Shown piece by piece: positions 33,757 through 43,598 of a stretch of DNA of 64,000 nt; within the stretch, counting starts at the first letter, position 1; the number at the start of each line of letters is the position of its first letter. The stretch comes from Tritrichomonas musculus (lineage: Eukaryota > Parabasalia > Tritrichomonadida > Tritrichomonadidae): NCBI GenBank assembly GCA_039105265.1, contig JAPFFF010000029.1, forward strand, positions 744,001 to 808,000, given 5' to 3'. The notes under the pieces are model-generated. The model was not told the origin of the DNA. It worked only from the letters and a program-made list of their open reading frames with translations, and searched no databases. Both the position numbers and the translations under genes were made by a program.

Positions 33757-34110
33757 CTTTATAAAAATACCGCGCAATATGATAATTAACGTATCCCGAA
33801 CTTTTTGAAAAGATGACGATATCAACTTTTTGATGAAAAGTTTTTTGAATACATTCAAATATTGAATACATCTCTCAATATTTTTATTAAAATTGAGAGA
33901 AAGTTTCCTTCAAAAAGTGGATCGATGGTAAAACCGATTTTTCAAATTTTTCATCCACAAGATGAAGTTAGTCTTAGAGATGGATTTATTAGTATTTAAT
34001 AAATAATAATTTATTTGAAATAATTAATTTAACATATTATTAATGAATATACTAAATTTTTAGTTTTTTATAAATCAGATTAAGATTGCATAATTTAAAA
34101 TTATATTTAA

Positions 34111-34337
34111 GGTACAAATCTAGTACGTTATAAATTGAGAGAAAGAACGTTATATATTTGAGATCCCTTGCTCTATTGAAAAAGTTTTATTTTGAATGTG
34201 TGTCAGATTTGAAATTCTGAACTTTATTTTTTTTTATAAAATTTTTATGATAAAAATATTTTTTTTATATAACATGTCGTTTAGTTTAATAAAGTGTCAA
34301 AAAATTTTGCGGTTTCTAAACGTACTAGATTTGTACC
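34111..34337. mobile_element. 227-bp MITE, copy 2
   Basis: Same family and orientation as 7877-8116: GGTACAAATCTAGTACGTT termini, TTAA on both flanks (34107-34110 and 34338-34341), and the same TTGCGGTTTCTAAACGTACT right end. The interiors have diverged, so the two insertions look independent and not very recent. Confidence 0.8.
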
Positions 34338-34479
34338 TTAAATATCTAATAATATTTTTTATAACTGCAATTTATATTAATTTTCTTGAAAATAAAAAGA
34401 AAATTGTTGCAACAATATATTTAGAAATAATTAAATTCCATATTACAAATTATTTTTATCGATAGAATTTTATATTTGA

Positions 34480-34761
34480 GGGAAATTGATTTCAATTTTA
34501 TTCATTTTGCTTGTACTTTTTTCTCAAGAGATAGGACTAAATTCGTTATATCGAAAACCGTTTTCGAACAATGCCATAATAAATTCGTTATATTGAAAAC
34601 CGTTTTCGCTAAAAAAATATTTCTATCAAAATTGCTAATAATTTCTGCGGAAAAATTTTTGTTTTTGAAATTTTTTTATTATTTTTGTCAAAATTGATTA
34701 GAAAAATCAAAAAATTTTTTTTTTCTCAAGTAAAATTCCAAATTATTTCATGCTAGCCCTA
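34480..34761 (-). repeat. Right terminal inverted repeat of the outer transposon
   Basis: Imperfect inverted partner of 6416-6610, ending GCTAGCCCTA. It also contains a local repeat of AACGGTTTTCGATATAACGAA at about 34540-34605. Confidence 0.6.
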
Positions 34762-34763
34762 TA

Positions 34764-35480
34764 ATATGTATAATTTTGACAAAATTAAAGTTTATAATAA
34801 ATATAGTAATATAATATAATTTTATATATAATATATTTTGTTTTCATGCGTTGCGCATATGTCGAGATAGCTCTTTTTCAACGGATGATTTAAATTGGAT
34901 TTTTAGACATCAATATCTAGCATCTCGACTAATAAGTAGATTTATATAAATATTTAAATATTATAAAATAATATGCAATAAGTATATTATATATTTATTC
35001 TTATATTTCAAAAGATATAAATATTCTAATAATTCAAAATTTAAGTGAAGTCAGCGTCTGCACCCCTGCTTTTCATCAAAATCAACTTTTTGAATGTTGT
35101 ATTGAAATAACATATATTAATATCCAGTGTTTAAAATGAAATATTGCATGAAAAATATGTTTTTTTTATCTTTTTGATACTTGTTTTTATGATTCTTTAT
35201 TAAAAATATATCAGAATTCTGCGTATTTATTAGCTTTTTTTTCATTTTTTTTGAATCAGAATAAGACTCAAAACTTTTTGAGGAAACTGAACTGAAGTTT
35301 GTAGAGAGCCTGAGTCTTTGAACACAATTTATCTTCCAATTATACAATAGTAGAGTATTGTTGATCTTACTCAAGCCAATTTAAATATTTTCACATACCT
35401 TTTTTTTACTTTAATAAAATTTAAAATTAAAAGAAGAAACAAGATATTTTAATTTAATTTTGCGGTTTAGTTAAGAAGAT
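34764..35480. other. AT-rich intergenic sequence
   Basis: I see no supported gene here. A minus-strand frame at 35117-35374 lacks an ATG start and has no recognisable domain. Confidence 0.6.
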
Positions 35481-38400
35481 TTACAGCAGCAACTGTGCAA
35501 TTGCATCTTCGGTGGTTTGATTGTTAGAAGCTCCAACCATATTTCTAATTTTACTGTCGGATCTTTGCAATTGTGAGATCTTTTCACGAGCCCTATCAAT
35601 GACTCCTCTATAAGATCTCTCATCAATGGCAGATCCAGGATTGAAGTATTCACGGAATGCATCAATTCCATATGAATATATGTTCTTCTTTTCTGAATCT
35701 GTCTTGTGCTTGTAATCTTCAAGCATTGCGTTGTACTGTGATTCAGCTTGTGCCTTATTAGATCTGATTTGTGTTTCCATAAGTTTCTCTTCACGTTTCA
35801 TTTGTTCTTTCATTTGTGACATATCATTGATTGCCTTAAGCTTTTCTTTGGTGATCTTTGAGATCTGAGCCTTTTGGTTGGCTACATTGATCTGTAATTC
35901 TGAAATTTGATCATTGAATTTCTTAACATCTTCACGGTGTTTCTCACATTGCTCGTGAAGCTTGTTAATTGTTTCAATATATGAGGCAGAAAGAGATTTC
36001 TTCTCTTCTTCAAGGCGATCAAGGAATGCTTTTTCATTGTCCTCAAGTTGCTTCTTGAGGTCGTTATATTCTTGATCACGTTGAGCCTTCTGTGATTTAA
36101 GAGTCTGTAATTGATTGCGAAGACGATTGATGTCTTCTTGAGCATCACGATACTCAACATCGAGTTGATCATAAGCATTCTTTTGTTGACGAAGCTGTTT
36201 CTTCAAATTTGAAACAGTTTCCTCAAGTTGATTGGTTTGTTGTTGAACCTGTTCATCATGCTCTTGGATGATTGTAGATTCAAGATCTTCTCTAGTATGA
36301 GTAACATCAGAAAGTTCAATAGTAAGACGTTGGTTCTCTTGTTTGAGGTCTTGAAGTTGCTTTGTAGTGTTTTCTTGATGTTGGCTGAGTTGCTCATTTT
36401 CAGCCTTAAGATCATCAATTGTCTGTTTGAGTTGTTGTTCATTCTTCTTTGATTGCTGTTCGCACTTCTTAAGTTGGCTCTTATATTGCTTCATCTTCTT
36501 ATGTGTGTTTTGAAGATCGTTTTGTGTAGCGCTAAGGCGATCCTTGATTTGTAAGATATGTGTTTGTGGATCTTGGACAGAGCCATCTCCAATTTCACAG
36601 AATGTTTCACGCAATTGTGCGAGTGTAGCTTTCATTTGTTCGTTTTCATGGCTTAAGTTAGCATTATCTTGGCGAACTTGTGCAATCTTATCAACAAGTT
36701 CTTTGCCTGCGTTTTGTGAGAAGAAATCTTTGAATGTTATTGGTTGGTCATCAAGAGCAATTGATGCATCAACAAGGAATTGGTTGACAGCATTTGAGAT
36801 TGTTTGGTTCTCACTGTAAGCTTCATCTAATGCATTGTCTCTCATTGTAACTTGTTGCATGAAGTACTTGCGGATAACCTTGTAGGAGTTTTGGATCTTT
36901 GAAGCTGGTTGAAGTGAAGGATTGCTAGCAATCTTGGAAACCTTTGATGATAAGTCAGGTGGGAATTCATTGCAGCGGAAGACACTTGGTGGGATAAGGT
37001 CTTCAGCTGATGGAGGTGGAGCAGTGAGCATTGATGTCTTGAGGTCTCTTGTTTCTGTGTGAGCACGTTCAGTAGCATCTTCGGCTTCTCTTAATTGTGC
37101 TTGTAAGTGCTTTTGATCTAATTGGAGTTGTTGGATTTGTGTATCTTTCTTGTCTGCAGTAAGTTGAAGTTGGTAATATTTCTGTTTTTGTTCTTCAAGA
37201 GCTTTTTGAAGTTTGACAACACGCGGATTTGGTTCCTTTTCCTTTGGTTCTGCTTGCTTGATCTTTTCCTTGGCTTCATCGCGTGCAGTTAAAGCAGCAC
37301 GTAACGTTTCAATTTCATTAAGGGTTTCATTGTAGACGGTGTTGAGAGCATTGTAATCGTTCTTGATCTTTTCAATATCGATTTGAAGGCCGTGGATAGT
37401 GTCATCTCTTTGTGTAAGGATATTAGCAAGTTGTTCTTTTCTTGTGTTAGCTTGATTAAGCTTTTCAGTGAGATCTTGATTTTGTTCAGTAAGTTGATCG
37501 ATTTGTTCTTCTAATTGAATGTTTCTAACTGGAGCACGGACTTGAATTTGAACTTGTGGGTTGGAGTCAGTGTTTGATGCAGAATCACTTTCTGAGCTGT
37601 TGTTAGCATTACGAGCAGCAGCAGCGGCGGCGGCAGCGGCAGCAGCAGCAGCCATTGGTGCTGGACCTGATTGTGAATGGAGTTGTCTCTTAAGAGCTTT
37701 TCTTTCATCATTTGCTTTCTTGCACTTCTTCTTTTCCTTTTCCATTTCTGATTTCATTGCTTGAATCTTAGCTTCAAATTGGCTAACATTGTGGTTGTAT
37801 GTTTCAGCATCGCGTTGAGCTTGGGCGTTAAGGTTGGCAAGATCATTGTTCAAGTTTGAAATGTTGTATTCAGCTTCTTTCTTATATCTTTCATATTCTC
37901 TGTTAAGTTTAGCAATTTCTTCTTCTTTTCCGCTAACTTGTTCTTCCTTCTCGTTAAGAGCTTTCTTCAACTTCTTGACTTTCTTCTTAAGGTTGTCAAC
38001 ATCGGTTTGTTGTTGAGCAAGGGATGACTGTTGAACAGAAAGAGATCGTGATTGTGGGCCAAGAGTAGACTGTCCAAGAGTCGTATTCTGGCTAGTTTCA
38101 CGAGATCTTGGCTGTTTGAATGCATTGAGAACATCCTCTATTGAATTGAAGTTTTGTTCGAAATATCTTCCTGCGTCGTTGATAACTGTTTCTAATTTAC
38201 GGATAAGAAGTCTTTTCTCTACATTTTCTTTTTCTCTAGCTTGTTCAGCTTGTTCAAGTTGTTCATAGATTTGATCAATTTGTGCTTTGCTTTGTGCTTT
38301 AACTTTCTCGATTTCCTTGTTCATCGAGTTAAGATCAGAGCCACGTTGGGATGTTGAAGTGTGCTTTTCATTTAAAAGCTTGCTGGTTGTTTCTCTATCT

Positions 38401-38663
38401 TTCTGTGCAAGGATCTCGAGTCGGTGATTAAGATCGTCCTTCTCAGCTTTAAGCTCGCGAATTTGTCCAAGTAAATTTGCGTTTTCCTTGTGAAGGCCTT
38501 CCATTTGGCCTGTTAATTGTACAGCTTCTTCAAATTGGGAGCGAAGTGTAGTGTTTTCTTTCATAAGCTCTTCAAGATGCTCATTAAGGCGATTAGTTTT
38601 AAAACGTTGTTTAGCTTCGGCTTCTGTACTATTATCAAAGTTTGATGATTCGAAGTCACTCAT
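35481..38663 (-). CDS. Large coiled-coil protein (1060 residues)
   Basis: An almost continuous coiled-coil protein, probably cytoskeletal, centrosomal or Golgi-matrix-like; the sequence cannot decide which. ATG at 38663, stop TAA inside TGTAAATC (a UAAA signal). Heptad-rich Glu/Lys/Gln/Leu segments span roughly residues 20-160, 210-330, 385-550 and 660-1000. They are broken by a Ser/Gln-rich linker near 185-220 and by a 15-residue alanine tract near 335-350 followed by an Asn/Ser-rich acidic linker. A non-coiled segment with Pro residues lies around 555-610. The last 60 residues form a compact, conserved-looking tail (SYGIDAFREYFNPGS...) that may be a targeting domain. Trichomonad databases often label such proteins 'viral A-type inclusion protein'; that name is uninformative. 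A single copy is seen here with typical host codon use. Confidence 0.9.
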   Translation of the reverse strand: MSDFESSNFDNSTEAEAKQRFKTNRLNEHLEELMKENTTLRSQFEEAVQLTGQMEGLHKENANLLGQIRELKAEKDDLNHRLEILAQKDRETTSKLLNEKHTSTSQRGSDLNSMNKEIEKVKAQSKAQIDQIYEQLEQAEQAREKENVEKRLLIRKLETVINDAGRYFEQNFNSIEDVLNAFKQPRSRETSQNTTLGQSTLGPQSRSLSVQQSSLAQQQTDVDNLKKKVKKLKKALNEKEEQVSGKEEEIAKLNREYERYKKEAEYNISNLNNDLANLNAQAQRDAETYNHNVSQFEAKIQAMKSEMEKEKKKCKKANDERKALKRQLHSQSGPAPMAAAAAAAAAAAAARNANNSSESDSASNTDSNPQVQIQVRAPVRNIQLEEQIDQLTEQNQDLTEKLNQANTRKEQLANILTQRDDTIHGLQIDIEKIKNDYNALNTVYNETLNEIETLRAALTARDEAKEKIKQAEPKEKEPNPRVVKLQKALEEQKQKYYQLQLTADKKDTQIQQLQLDQKHLQAQLREAEDATERAHTETRDLKTSMLTAPPPSAEDLIPPSVFRCNEFPPDLSSKVSKIASNPSLQPASKIQNSYKVIRKYFMQQVTMRDNALDEAYSENQTISNAVNQFLVDASIALDDQPITFKDFFSQNAGKELVDKIAQVRQDNANLSHENEQMKATLAQLRETFCEIGDGSVQDPQTHILQIKDRLSATQNDLQNTHKKMKQYKSQLKKCEQQSKKNEQQLKQTIDDLKAENEQLSQHQENTTKQLQDLKQENQRLTIELSDVTHTREDLESTIIQEHDEQVQQQTNQLEETVSNLKKQLRQQKNAYDQLDVEYRDAQEDINRLRNQLQTLKSQKAQRDQEYNDLKKQLEDNEKAFLDRLEEEKKSLSASYIETINKLHEQCEKHREDVKKFNDQISELQINVANQKAQISKITKEKLKAINDMSQMKEQMKREEKLMETQIRSNKAQAESQYNAMLEDYKHKTDSEKKNIYSYGIDAFREYFNPGSAIDERSYRGVIDRAREKISQLQRSDSKIRNMVGASNNQTTEDAIAQLLL

Positions 38664-39373
38664 AAACCAAAAATGAAATTACTAGGATAAACCATTCAAT
38701 AATTCATACATAAACGTCTCACATTTAAACAAAACCGTTAAGGTCTGTTGAAATCTTCTATATTTATGTTAAGTGATTTAAATGCTTTCAAAAAAAAAAA
38801 ACTGGCCATTTTATAGTTTTTATATATTTGTTATATAGATGTTTTATTAACATCATGCCTCATTCTTAAATAGAAAACAAGAAAATAAGTAAACGGTTTT
38901 ATCAGACCAAATTTGTTAATACAAGATGAAAAAAAACAGCTCATTTATGACGTTTATTTTTCATCATACTGTACGTTTTCTTTTCAGAATTTTTATTTTT
39001 TTTTTTCAATGGAATAATTGAATAATCATCAACTTTTTCCAATAAATAAATTCTTTGAAAATTGAAATTTTAAAATTGAAAAAATAAATTTATTTTTTAT
39101 CTTTCAGATTGTATTTTCAATCAATTACAAAATCTTCATTTTCTCAATGAAGAATCAATCAGCTCAGTGATTAATTCATTGTAAAACTATATCCTATATT
39201 AATTGCTGAAATAAAAAGTAAAATTTTATACGTTAAAGATTTTAACGTCTTTAACGTATACATACTTCATTTTTTACATAAATAGTGATACCGATTAAAT
39301 GAATATTTCATTGAATAGTATCATAAGAAAATAACTTGAATGAACATATTAAATTTCTAATAATATGATATTT
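38664..39373. other. Intergenic with a 13-bp perfect hairpin
   Basis: Contains TATACGTTAAAGA at 39227-39239 and its complement TCTTTAACGTATA at 39248-39260, an 8-base loop. It lies between the 3' end of the tail-anchored gene and the start of the coiled-coil gene. It could be a transcript-end structure or a small element. Otherwise AT-rich. Confidence 0.6.
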
Positions 39374-40195
39374 TTACAATAACGATGACAATAAAAATAG
39401 AATTAAAAACATTACAATCAAAAAAATTAAAACACACAATGCCCTAAAAAATCTATTGGATTTATTGGAAGAATTATGTGGTGATGGGCTTCGAAGCGAT
39501 TGTTTTGGTATTGGTGATGGGCTTCGAAGCGATTGTTTTGGTATTGGTGATGGGCTTCTGCAAGACTTGACTTTTGGAGATTGATTAAAAATTAAAGTGT
39601 TTTGAGACATTCCCATTGTTGAAATAGTAACCTTTTTAGGCGATTTTTGTTTTTCCAAAAGTGAAAATTTGGGTTTATTGTTGCTACTTATATTTTTAGG
39701 TGAGTTAGCTACATTTATATCTGGAGTAGGGCTTCGAGAAGGACTTGAATCGTGTTCAATTTCTGGAGGTTGCTCTTCAATTAAATTTTTTAAAGAAGGA
39801 GCCATCATAAATACTGGTTTAGATTGATTGATAGGAGTTTTGCTTTTAGGTCTAATAGGTGAAACAGCTTTATTATTGTTTTTAACTAGCTTTGGTTGAG
39901 CTGGAGTTTTTTTGATTTGTGTGATTTTCACTGGCTCGTCACGAATTATATCACGAATTGAACTCATCCATATATTTTTTGGTTTTTGTTGATTACGCTG
40001 ATCAATCGAATCTCTTTCATAATTCATTTCTTTTAACGCTTGAGCTGGGCTAATATATTTATTTCTATTATTATGCAAATTATAATTATTTGGCTGAAGC
40101 TTGCTTGATTCTTGAATTCTATTTGTATCTAACACCTGACTAAGGGGAACTTTAGTTTTAGCACGAACAAATCTTGATTCAGTTGTTTGATCCAT
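39374..40195 (-). CDS. Tail-anchored Ser/Pro-rich membrane protein (273 residues)
   Basis: The start is the ATG at 40195 (MDQTTESRFVRAK). Upstream in-frame codons have no ATG. Most of the protein is hydrophilic and predicted disordered, rich in Ser, Pro, Lys and Asn, with many SP sites. It includes two tandem copies of a 14-residue SPIPKQSLRSP-type repeat near residues 215-245 (visible as a 42-base direct repeat at about 39485-39550). The final ~24 residues are a strongly hydrophobic segment (ALCVLIFLIVMFLILFLLSSLL) with almost nothing after it, the layout of a tail-anchored protein inserted after translation into ER or another internal membrane. TAA is followed by AA, giving UAAA. It is transcribed divergently from the importin gene with 262 bases between starts. 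No enzyme domain is seen. Confidence 0.8.
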   Translation of the reverse strand: MDQTTESRFVRAKTKVPLSQVLDTNRIQESSKLQPNNYNLHNNRNKYISPAQALKEMNYERDSIDQRNQQKPKNIWMSSIRDIIRDEPVKITQIKKTPAQPKLVKNNNKAVSPIRPKSKTPINQSKPVFMMAPSLKNLIEEQPPEIEHDSSPSRSPTPDINVANSPKNISSNNKPKFSLLEKQKSPKKVTISTMGMSQNTLIFNQSPKVKSCRSPSPIPKQSLRSPSPIPKQSLRSPSPHNSSNKSNRFFRALCVLIFLIVMFLILFLLSSLL

Positions 40196-40457
40196 TAAAA
40201 AACAAGTAAAAATATGGAGGAAGTGCACGTTTAGCTATTCGTTCTCTCAAATTTTCATTTTATTTTTCCTCTATTCTTTCTCGAAAAACAAGTTTAATAT
40301 TATACAAAAAACTCATTTATCATTAAAAATATCATTCTTTCCAAAGTGAATTCACTTTATATTCAAAAAGTTCTTTCAATCTTTCCATTTAAAATTTTAT
40401 TCGCACAACTTTTTAAATATCAACTTTTTAAAAGTAAATTTTTACTAGGAAAGAGTC
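40196..40457. promoter_or_regulatory. Bidirectional intergenic promoter region
   Basis: 262 bases separate two divergent start codons. Near the importin start are two CAACTTTTTAAA motifs (about 40406-40435), and TTCAAAAAGTTC lies at about 40362. Such CACTTTTTGAA-like words recur near several genes in the window. Transcription starts cannot be fixed from sequence alone. Confidence 0.45.
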
Positions 40458-43400
40458 ATGGAGGATCAAATTAAGCAATGCATTTCAATCCTCCGTAATT
40501 CTAACGACAATCAAAATATACAAAACGCTACAAAATGGATGACTCAGCTTATTCTCGAACCAACTTCAATCAATCCTCTTTTTAATGTATACACATCATC
40601 TGAAGATCAATATGACAGGCAACATGCTATTATTTATCTAACCAAAAGCATTAGAATTTGCTGGAAGGTAATCGATCCAAACGCGCGAAATTGCATATTT
40701 GATATGCTAACTGAAATTTTAATCAGAGAACAAATATGGTTTTTAAGGAATTTAATCATTGATGCAATCTATATTATAGTCACCACGAGCAAATACTACG
40801 AACCACTTCTAAACTTCATCTCCAAAGCCGTTGAAAACGGAACTGAAGAATCATTATTAATTGCCATTCAATTAGCACCACTTTTACAACAGTTTCCTGA
40901 GCCAGTTGCTGAATATCTCATTTCTCTTCTTGATCGCGGATTATCCTTTTCAGGTGACATATCACCTCTTCAACTAGAAATCAAAATCAGCTCACTTCAT
41001 CTTCTTTTATTTTCATCGCCTGAACTCAAAAAGTTTCCACTTTTTAATGACAAGTTTCCGGCCTTTTGGTCTTCTTCAGTTGAAATTCTTGATCACTGCA
41101 AAGACGACCACAGTCTTCTTAAGCGAGTAACAAACTACTTTTTGTATGCACTTCATCAAGGCCGAAAAGATCTTGATCCACTTCTTCTCCTTCAAAAGAC
41201 GATACCTTTTTTCAGTCGAGGTGAAGAAGACTTCAATGTACTTTTACTAGTATTCAGCATCATACAGAATATTTGTCACTTTTATCCAGAAGCGATAATG
41301 AGCTGTGGCGTCTTTCCGCAAATTATTGAGTTGTCAATTTCTCTATCGTCGTATTTCTATCAGCCTGACGATTCTCTTTCTTTGTCATTTTCGAACTTTT
41401 TTGAGCCTGTCTATTCTGACATGTGCAAGACCGGCCAGACACTGCAAGCTACGTGGGATGTGATAACAACAATATCAAGTAGTGATCATGGTCGATTTTA
41501 TGCTTGTTGTTGCTTGCATGCAACACTTCGTAATTTTCCATCTTTCTTTGACGACAAGTTGAGTTCGATTTGCCAGTTGTTGTGTATTTCATTGAGTGAA
41601 AGAAAACGGTTACTTTGTGAGGCTGCTGCTCAAACAGCGACGGTTTTTATCCGCATTTTTGAGAAAGAACTTGAAGATTCAAATGTAATCGTCAAGTCTC
41701 TACTAGAAGCATGCAAAAGTGACACTTCTTCAAGCTTGTTGTTCTATTTGACAGAGCTTCTCAATACAACAAGAGAAAGCGAGGAACTTTTTGACGATGC
41801 TTTTCCCTTCTTGATGACGGTTTTGACATCGGGATCTCTAGAATTAAGAGTAGCTTCTTTATCGGCTCTATCGGCCTTAGCTTCAAGCTCAACCGTCAAA
41901 ATAAACGTCCATTTCACATCACTTTTCAGTCTCTTGTTTGACTTGCTTCAATCGACAAATGAAATCTTTGAACAACTGAAACCTCCAGCAATTGAAACAA
42001 TTGCACAAGCTGTCTCATCTGTCTCTGACAACATCCTCAATGAGAACATTGTTGCCTTTGTCTCTTTCTGCACTGCAAACATGAATAACAATGACTTACA
42101 AATTGCTGTTTCATGCTTCAATGCGATTGACACGATTGTTCATTCAAATTCGAAATTCTTTTTGTCAGCAATTGAAGTTTCCATTCCATTTCTCTGCGAA
42201 CTGGCTTCAAATGATGTTTCTATGAAGTACAAATCATTAATTGCTGAGTCAATCACACGAAGCATTTTGTCCAGTTCTCACAATGATTCGAATCTTTCTA
42301 TTGATGAAGATTTCGACTTCGACTTCGACTTGGATTCACTTCCACAGATTCAGATTACAGCGAAATCACTTTGCATATTGAGTTATTTATTGAGAGAAAA
42401 TGTTGAGCTTTGTAATTCACTTGGCAAGCATGTTATTGAATGCTGTAAAGTCCAAAGCAAGTCATCATCAAGTGCTTGTCAAATAGCATCAGCAGTCGCA
42501 ATTTGCAATTTATCTGAAGGAATTGCAATGACAGGGAATCCAATGTTTGAAAACTTTCCATTTGAGATGAGTTTCATTTTAGATTCATTAATTTCTGATT
42601 TGAAGTATCAATTACCAGAAGATGCAGATTTATTAATAGCTTTCTTTAATGCATGTTCAAAGATTGTTGAATGGCATGAGTATGAAAAACTTGGAGCTTA
42701 TTTGAGGCCCATTCTTCACTTTGCCTTAGAAATTCTGTCAAATATTACATCAGAGCCTTCATATGATTCAAAAGCGAGAGAAGTTGCTGAGAACATCAAT
42801 TCATTCCTAAGTATGATTTCTGCATCTGCTGAAGAACAGGCACCAAATTTATTGGATGATTTTCTTACTTTTTACATTCAAAAATTGACAAATCATCCTG
42901 AAATCAGATTCAGAAGTTTGGCTGCCCACTTTTTCAGTGATATTATGTATTCATCATCCGAAGTTTTAAATAACAATTTTAAAATTAATATGCTTTCTTT
43001 TTCATTGACTTTGGCTGACCAGTTCGGTGATCATTACGCATTCGTTTGCTTAAGAGTCGTTGCTGCTAAAATTGAAGAAATTGAATTCGCTAAAAAAATT
43101 GCAAATAACGTTTTAAACGTTTGTATGAGTAAAATTACTCTACCTTTCATCAAGTCTAAAAAGTTCCTCTTAATGAGAGATAACGCTGTATCTACTTTGG
43201 CTTTATATGCTTTAAACGTTTTTAAAGAAAATTTCAATTTCGACGATTGCCTTCCCTCAATTTTGAATGCCCTGCCGTTAACTATTGATTTTAATGATAA
43301 TGAAAGCATAATCGATTTCTTAATTTGGAGCTTTAATAACAAACAGAATAAAAAATATTCAGAGCTGTTTTTGAAGGTGCTCATATTAATGTTCTCAAAT

Positions 43401-43598
43401 CCTCCTTCCGTTTTGTTGAAATCTTTAAAAAATAAATTGATGCTGAATACGCTTTTAAATATGACAGGGCAACTATTGAGTAGCCATCCAGATTCGAATA
43501 GTTTTATTTTTCAAGTGCTTGAAGGTGATGGTGAAAGAGCAAGTATATTACAAAGATATTTAAATGATGCTGCACAAGAGCAGAATAAGGAACAATAA
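40458..43598 (+). CDS. Importin-beta/karyopherin family protein (1046 residues)
   Basis: A nuclear transport receptor that would bind Ran-GTP and cargo and cross the nuclear pore. Length (~1046) and all-helical HEAT-repeat composition fit the Kap123/importin-4/5 group. The importin-beta N-terminal motif is visible: DRQHAIIYLTKSIRICWKVI (about residues 52-73) corresponds to the usual AA(x)xL+xxI+xxW pattern. It is followed by repeated helix pairs throughout (for example LELRVASLSALSALASSS near 468). An acidic run (DEDFDFDFDLD near residue 620) resembles the acidic loop involved in cargo or Ran handling. ATG at 40458 lies 6 bases after ACTAGGAAA. The carboxy end is hydrophilic and Gln/Glu-rich. 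Assignment to a specific importin is uncertain. Confidence 0.88.
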   Translation: MEDQIKQCISILRNSNDNQNIQNATKWMTQLILEPTSINPLFNVYTSSEDQYDRQHAIIYLTKSIRICWKVIDPNARNCIFDMLTEILIREQIWFLRNLIIDAIYIIVTTSKYYEPLLNFISKAVENGTEESLLIAIQLAPLLQQFPEPVAEYLISLLDRGLSFSGDISPLQLEIKISSLHLLLFSSPELKKFPLFNDKFPAFWSSSVEILDHCKDDHSLLKRVTNYFLYALHQGRKDLDPLLLLQKTIPFFSRGEEDFNVLLLVFSIIQNICHFYPEAIMSCGVFPQIIELSISLSSYFYQPDDSLSLSFSNFFEPVYSDMCKTGQTLQATWDVITTISSSDHGRFYACCCLHATLRNFPSFFDDKLSSICQLLCISLSERKRLLCEAAAQTATVFIRIFEKELEDSNVIVKSLLEACKSDTSSSLLFYLTELLNTTRESEELFDDAFPFLMTVLTSGSLELRVASLSALSALASSSTVKINVHFTSLFSLLFDLLQSTNEIFEQLKPPAIETIAQAVSSVSDNILNENIVAFVSFCTANMNNNDLQIAVSCFNAIDTIVHSNSKFFLSAIEVSIPFLCELASNDVSMKYKSLIAESITRSILSSSHNDSNLSIDEDFDFDFDLDSLPQIQITAKSLCILSYLLRENVELCNSLGKHVIECCKVQSKSSSSACQIASAVAICNLSEGIAMTGNPMFENFPFEMSFILDSLISDLKYQLPEDADLLIAFFNACSKIVEWHEYEKLGAYLRPILHFALEILSNITSEPSYDSKAREVAENINSFLSMISASAEEQAPNLLDDFLTFYIQKLTNHPEIRFRSLAAHFFSDIMYSSSEVLNNNFKINMLSFSLTLADQFGDHYAFVCLRVVAAKIEEIEFAKKIANNVLNVCMSKITLPFIKSKKFLLMRDNAVSTLALYALNVFKENFNFDDCLPSILNALPLTIDFNDNESIIDFLIWSFNNKQNKKYSELFLKVLILMFSNPPSVLLKSLKNKLMLNTLLNMTGQLLSSHPDSNSFIFQVLEGDGERASILQRYLNDAAQEQNKEQ

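Larger units (their letters stand above)
6416..34761. mobile_element. Outer DNA transposon with long inverted termini, interrupted by nested elements
   Basis: The left end starts TAGGGCTAGCACGAAATAATT-like sequence and the right end is its inverted partner with a single change (C to T) in the first 21 bases. The similarity continues inward in patches for about 200 bases; both ends contain CCGCAGAAATT and GCGAAAACGGTTTT in the same order. TA flanks both ends (6414-6415 and 34762-34763), consistent with a TA-targeting element. No transposase of its own was recognised. Nearly all of its present length is later insertions: 6696-7787, 7877-8116, 8494-32564 (with 10322-31993 inside), 32905-33756 and 34111-34337. 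Confidence 0.65.

Noticed and set aside
35117-35374. 85-codon minus-strand ORF
   Set aside because: Begins with TTG, low-complexity Lys/Asn/Ser content, no domain or upstream signal.
37561-37764. Plus-strand poly-Ala ORF and other frames overlapping the coiled-coil gene
   Set aside because: Shadows of the 1060-residue minus-strand gene, whose composition and length are far more convincing.
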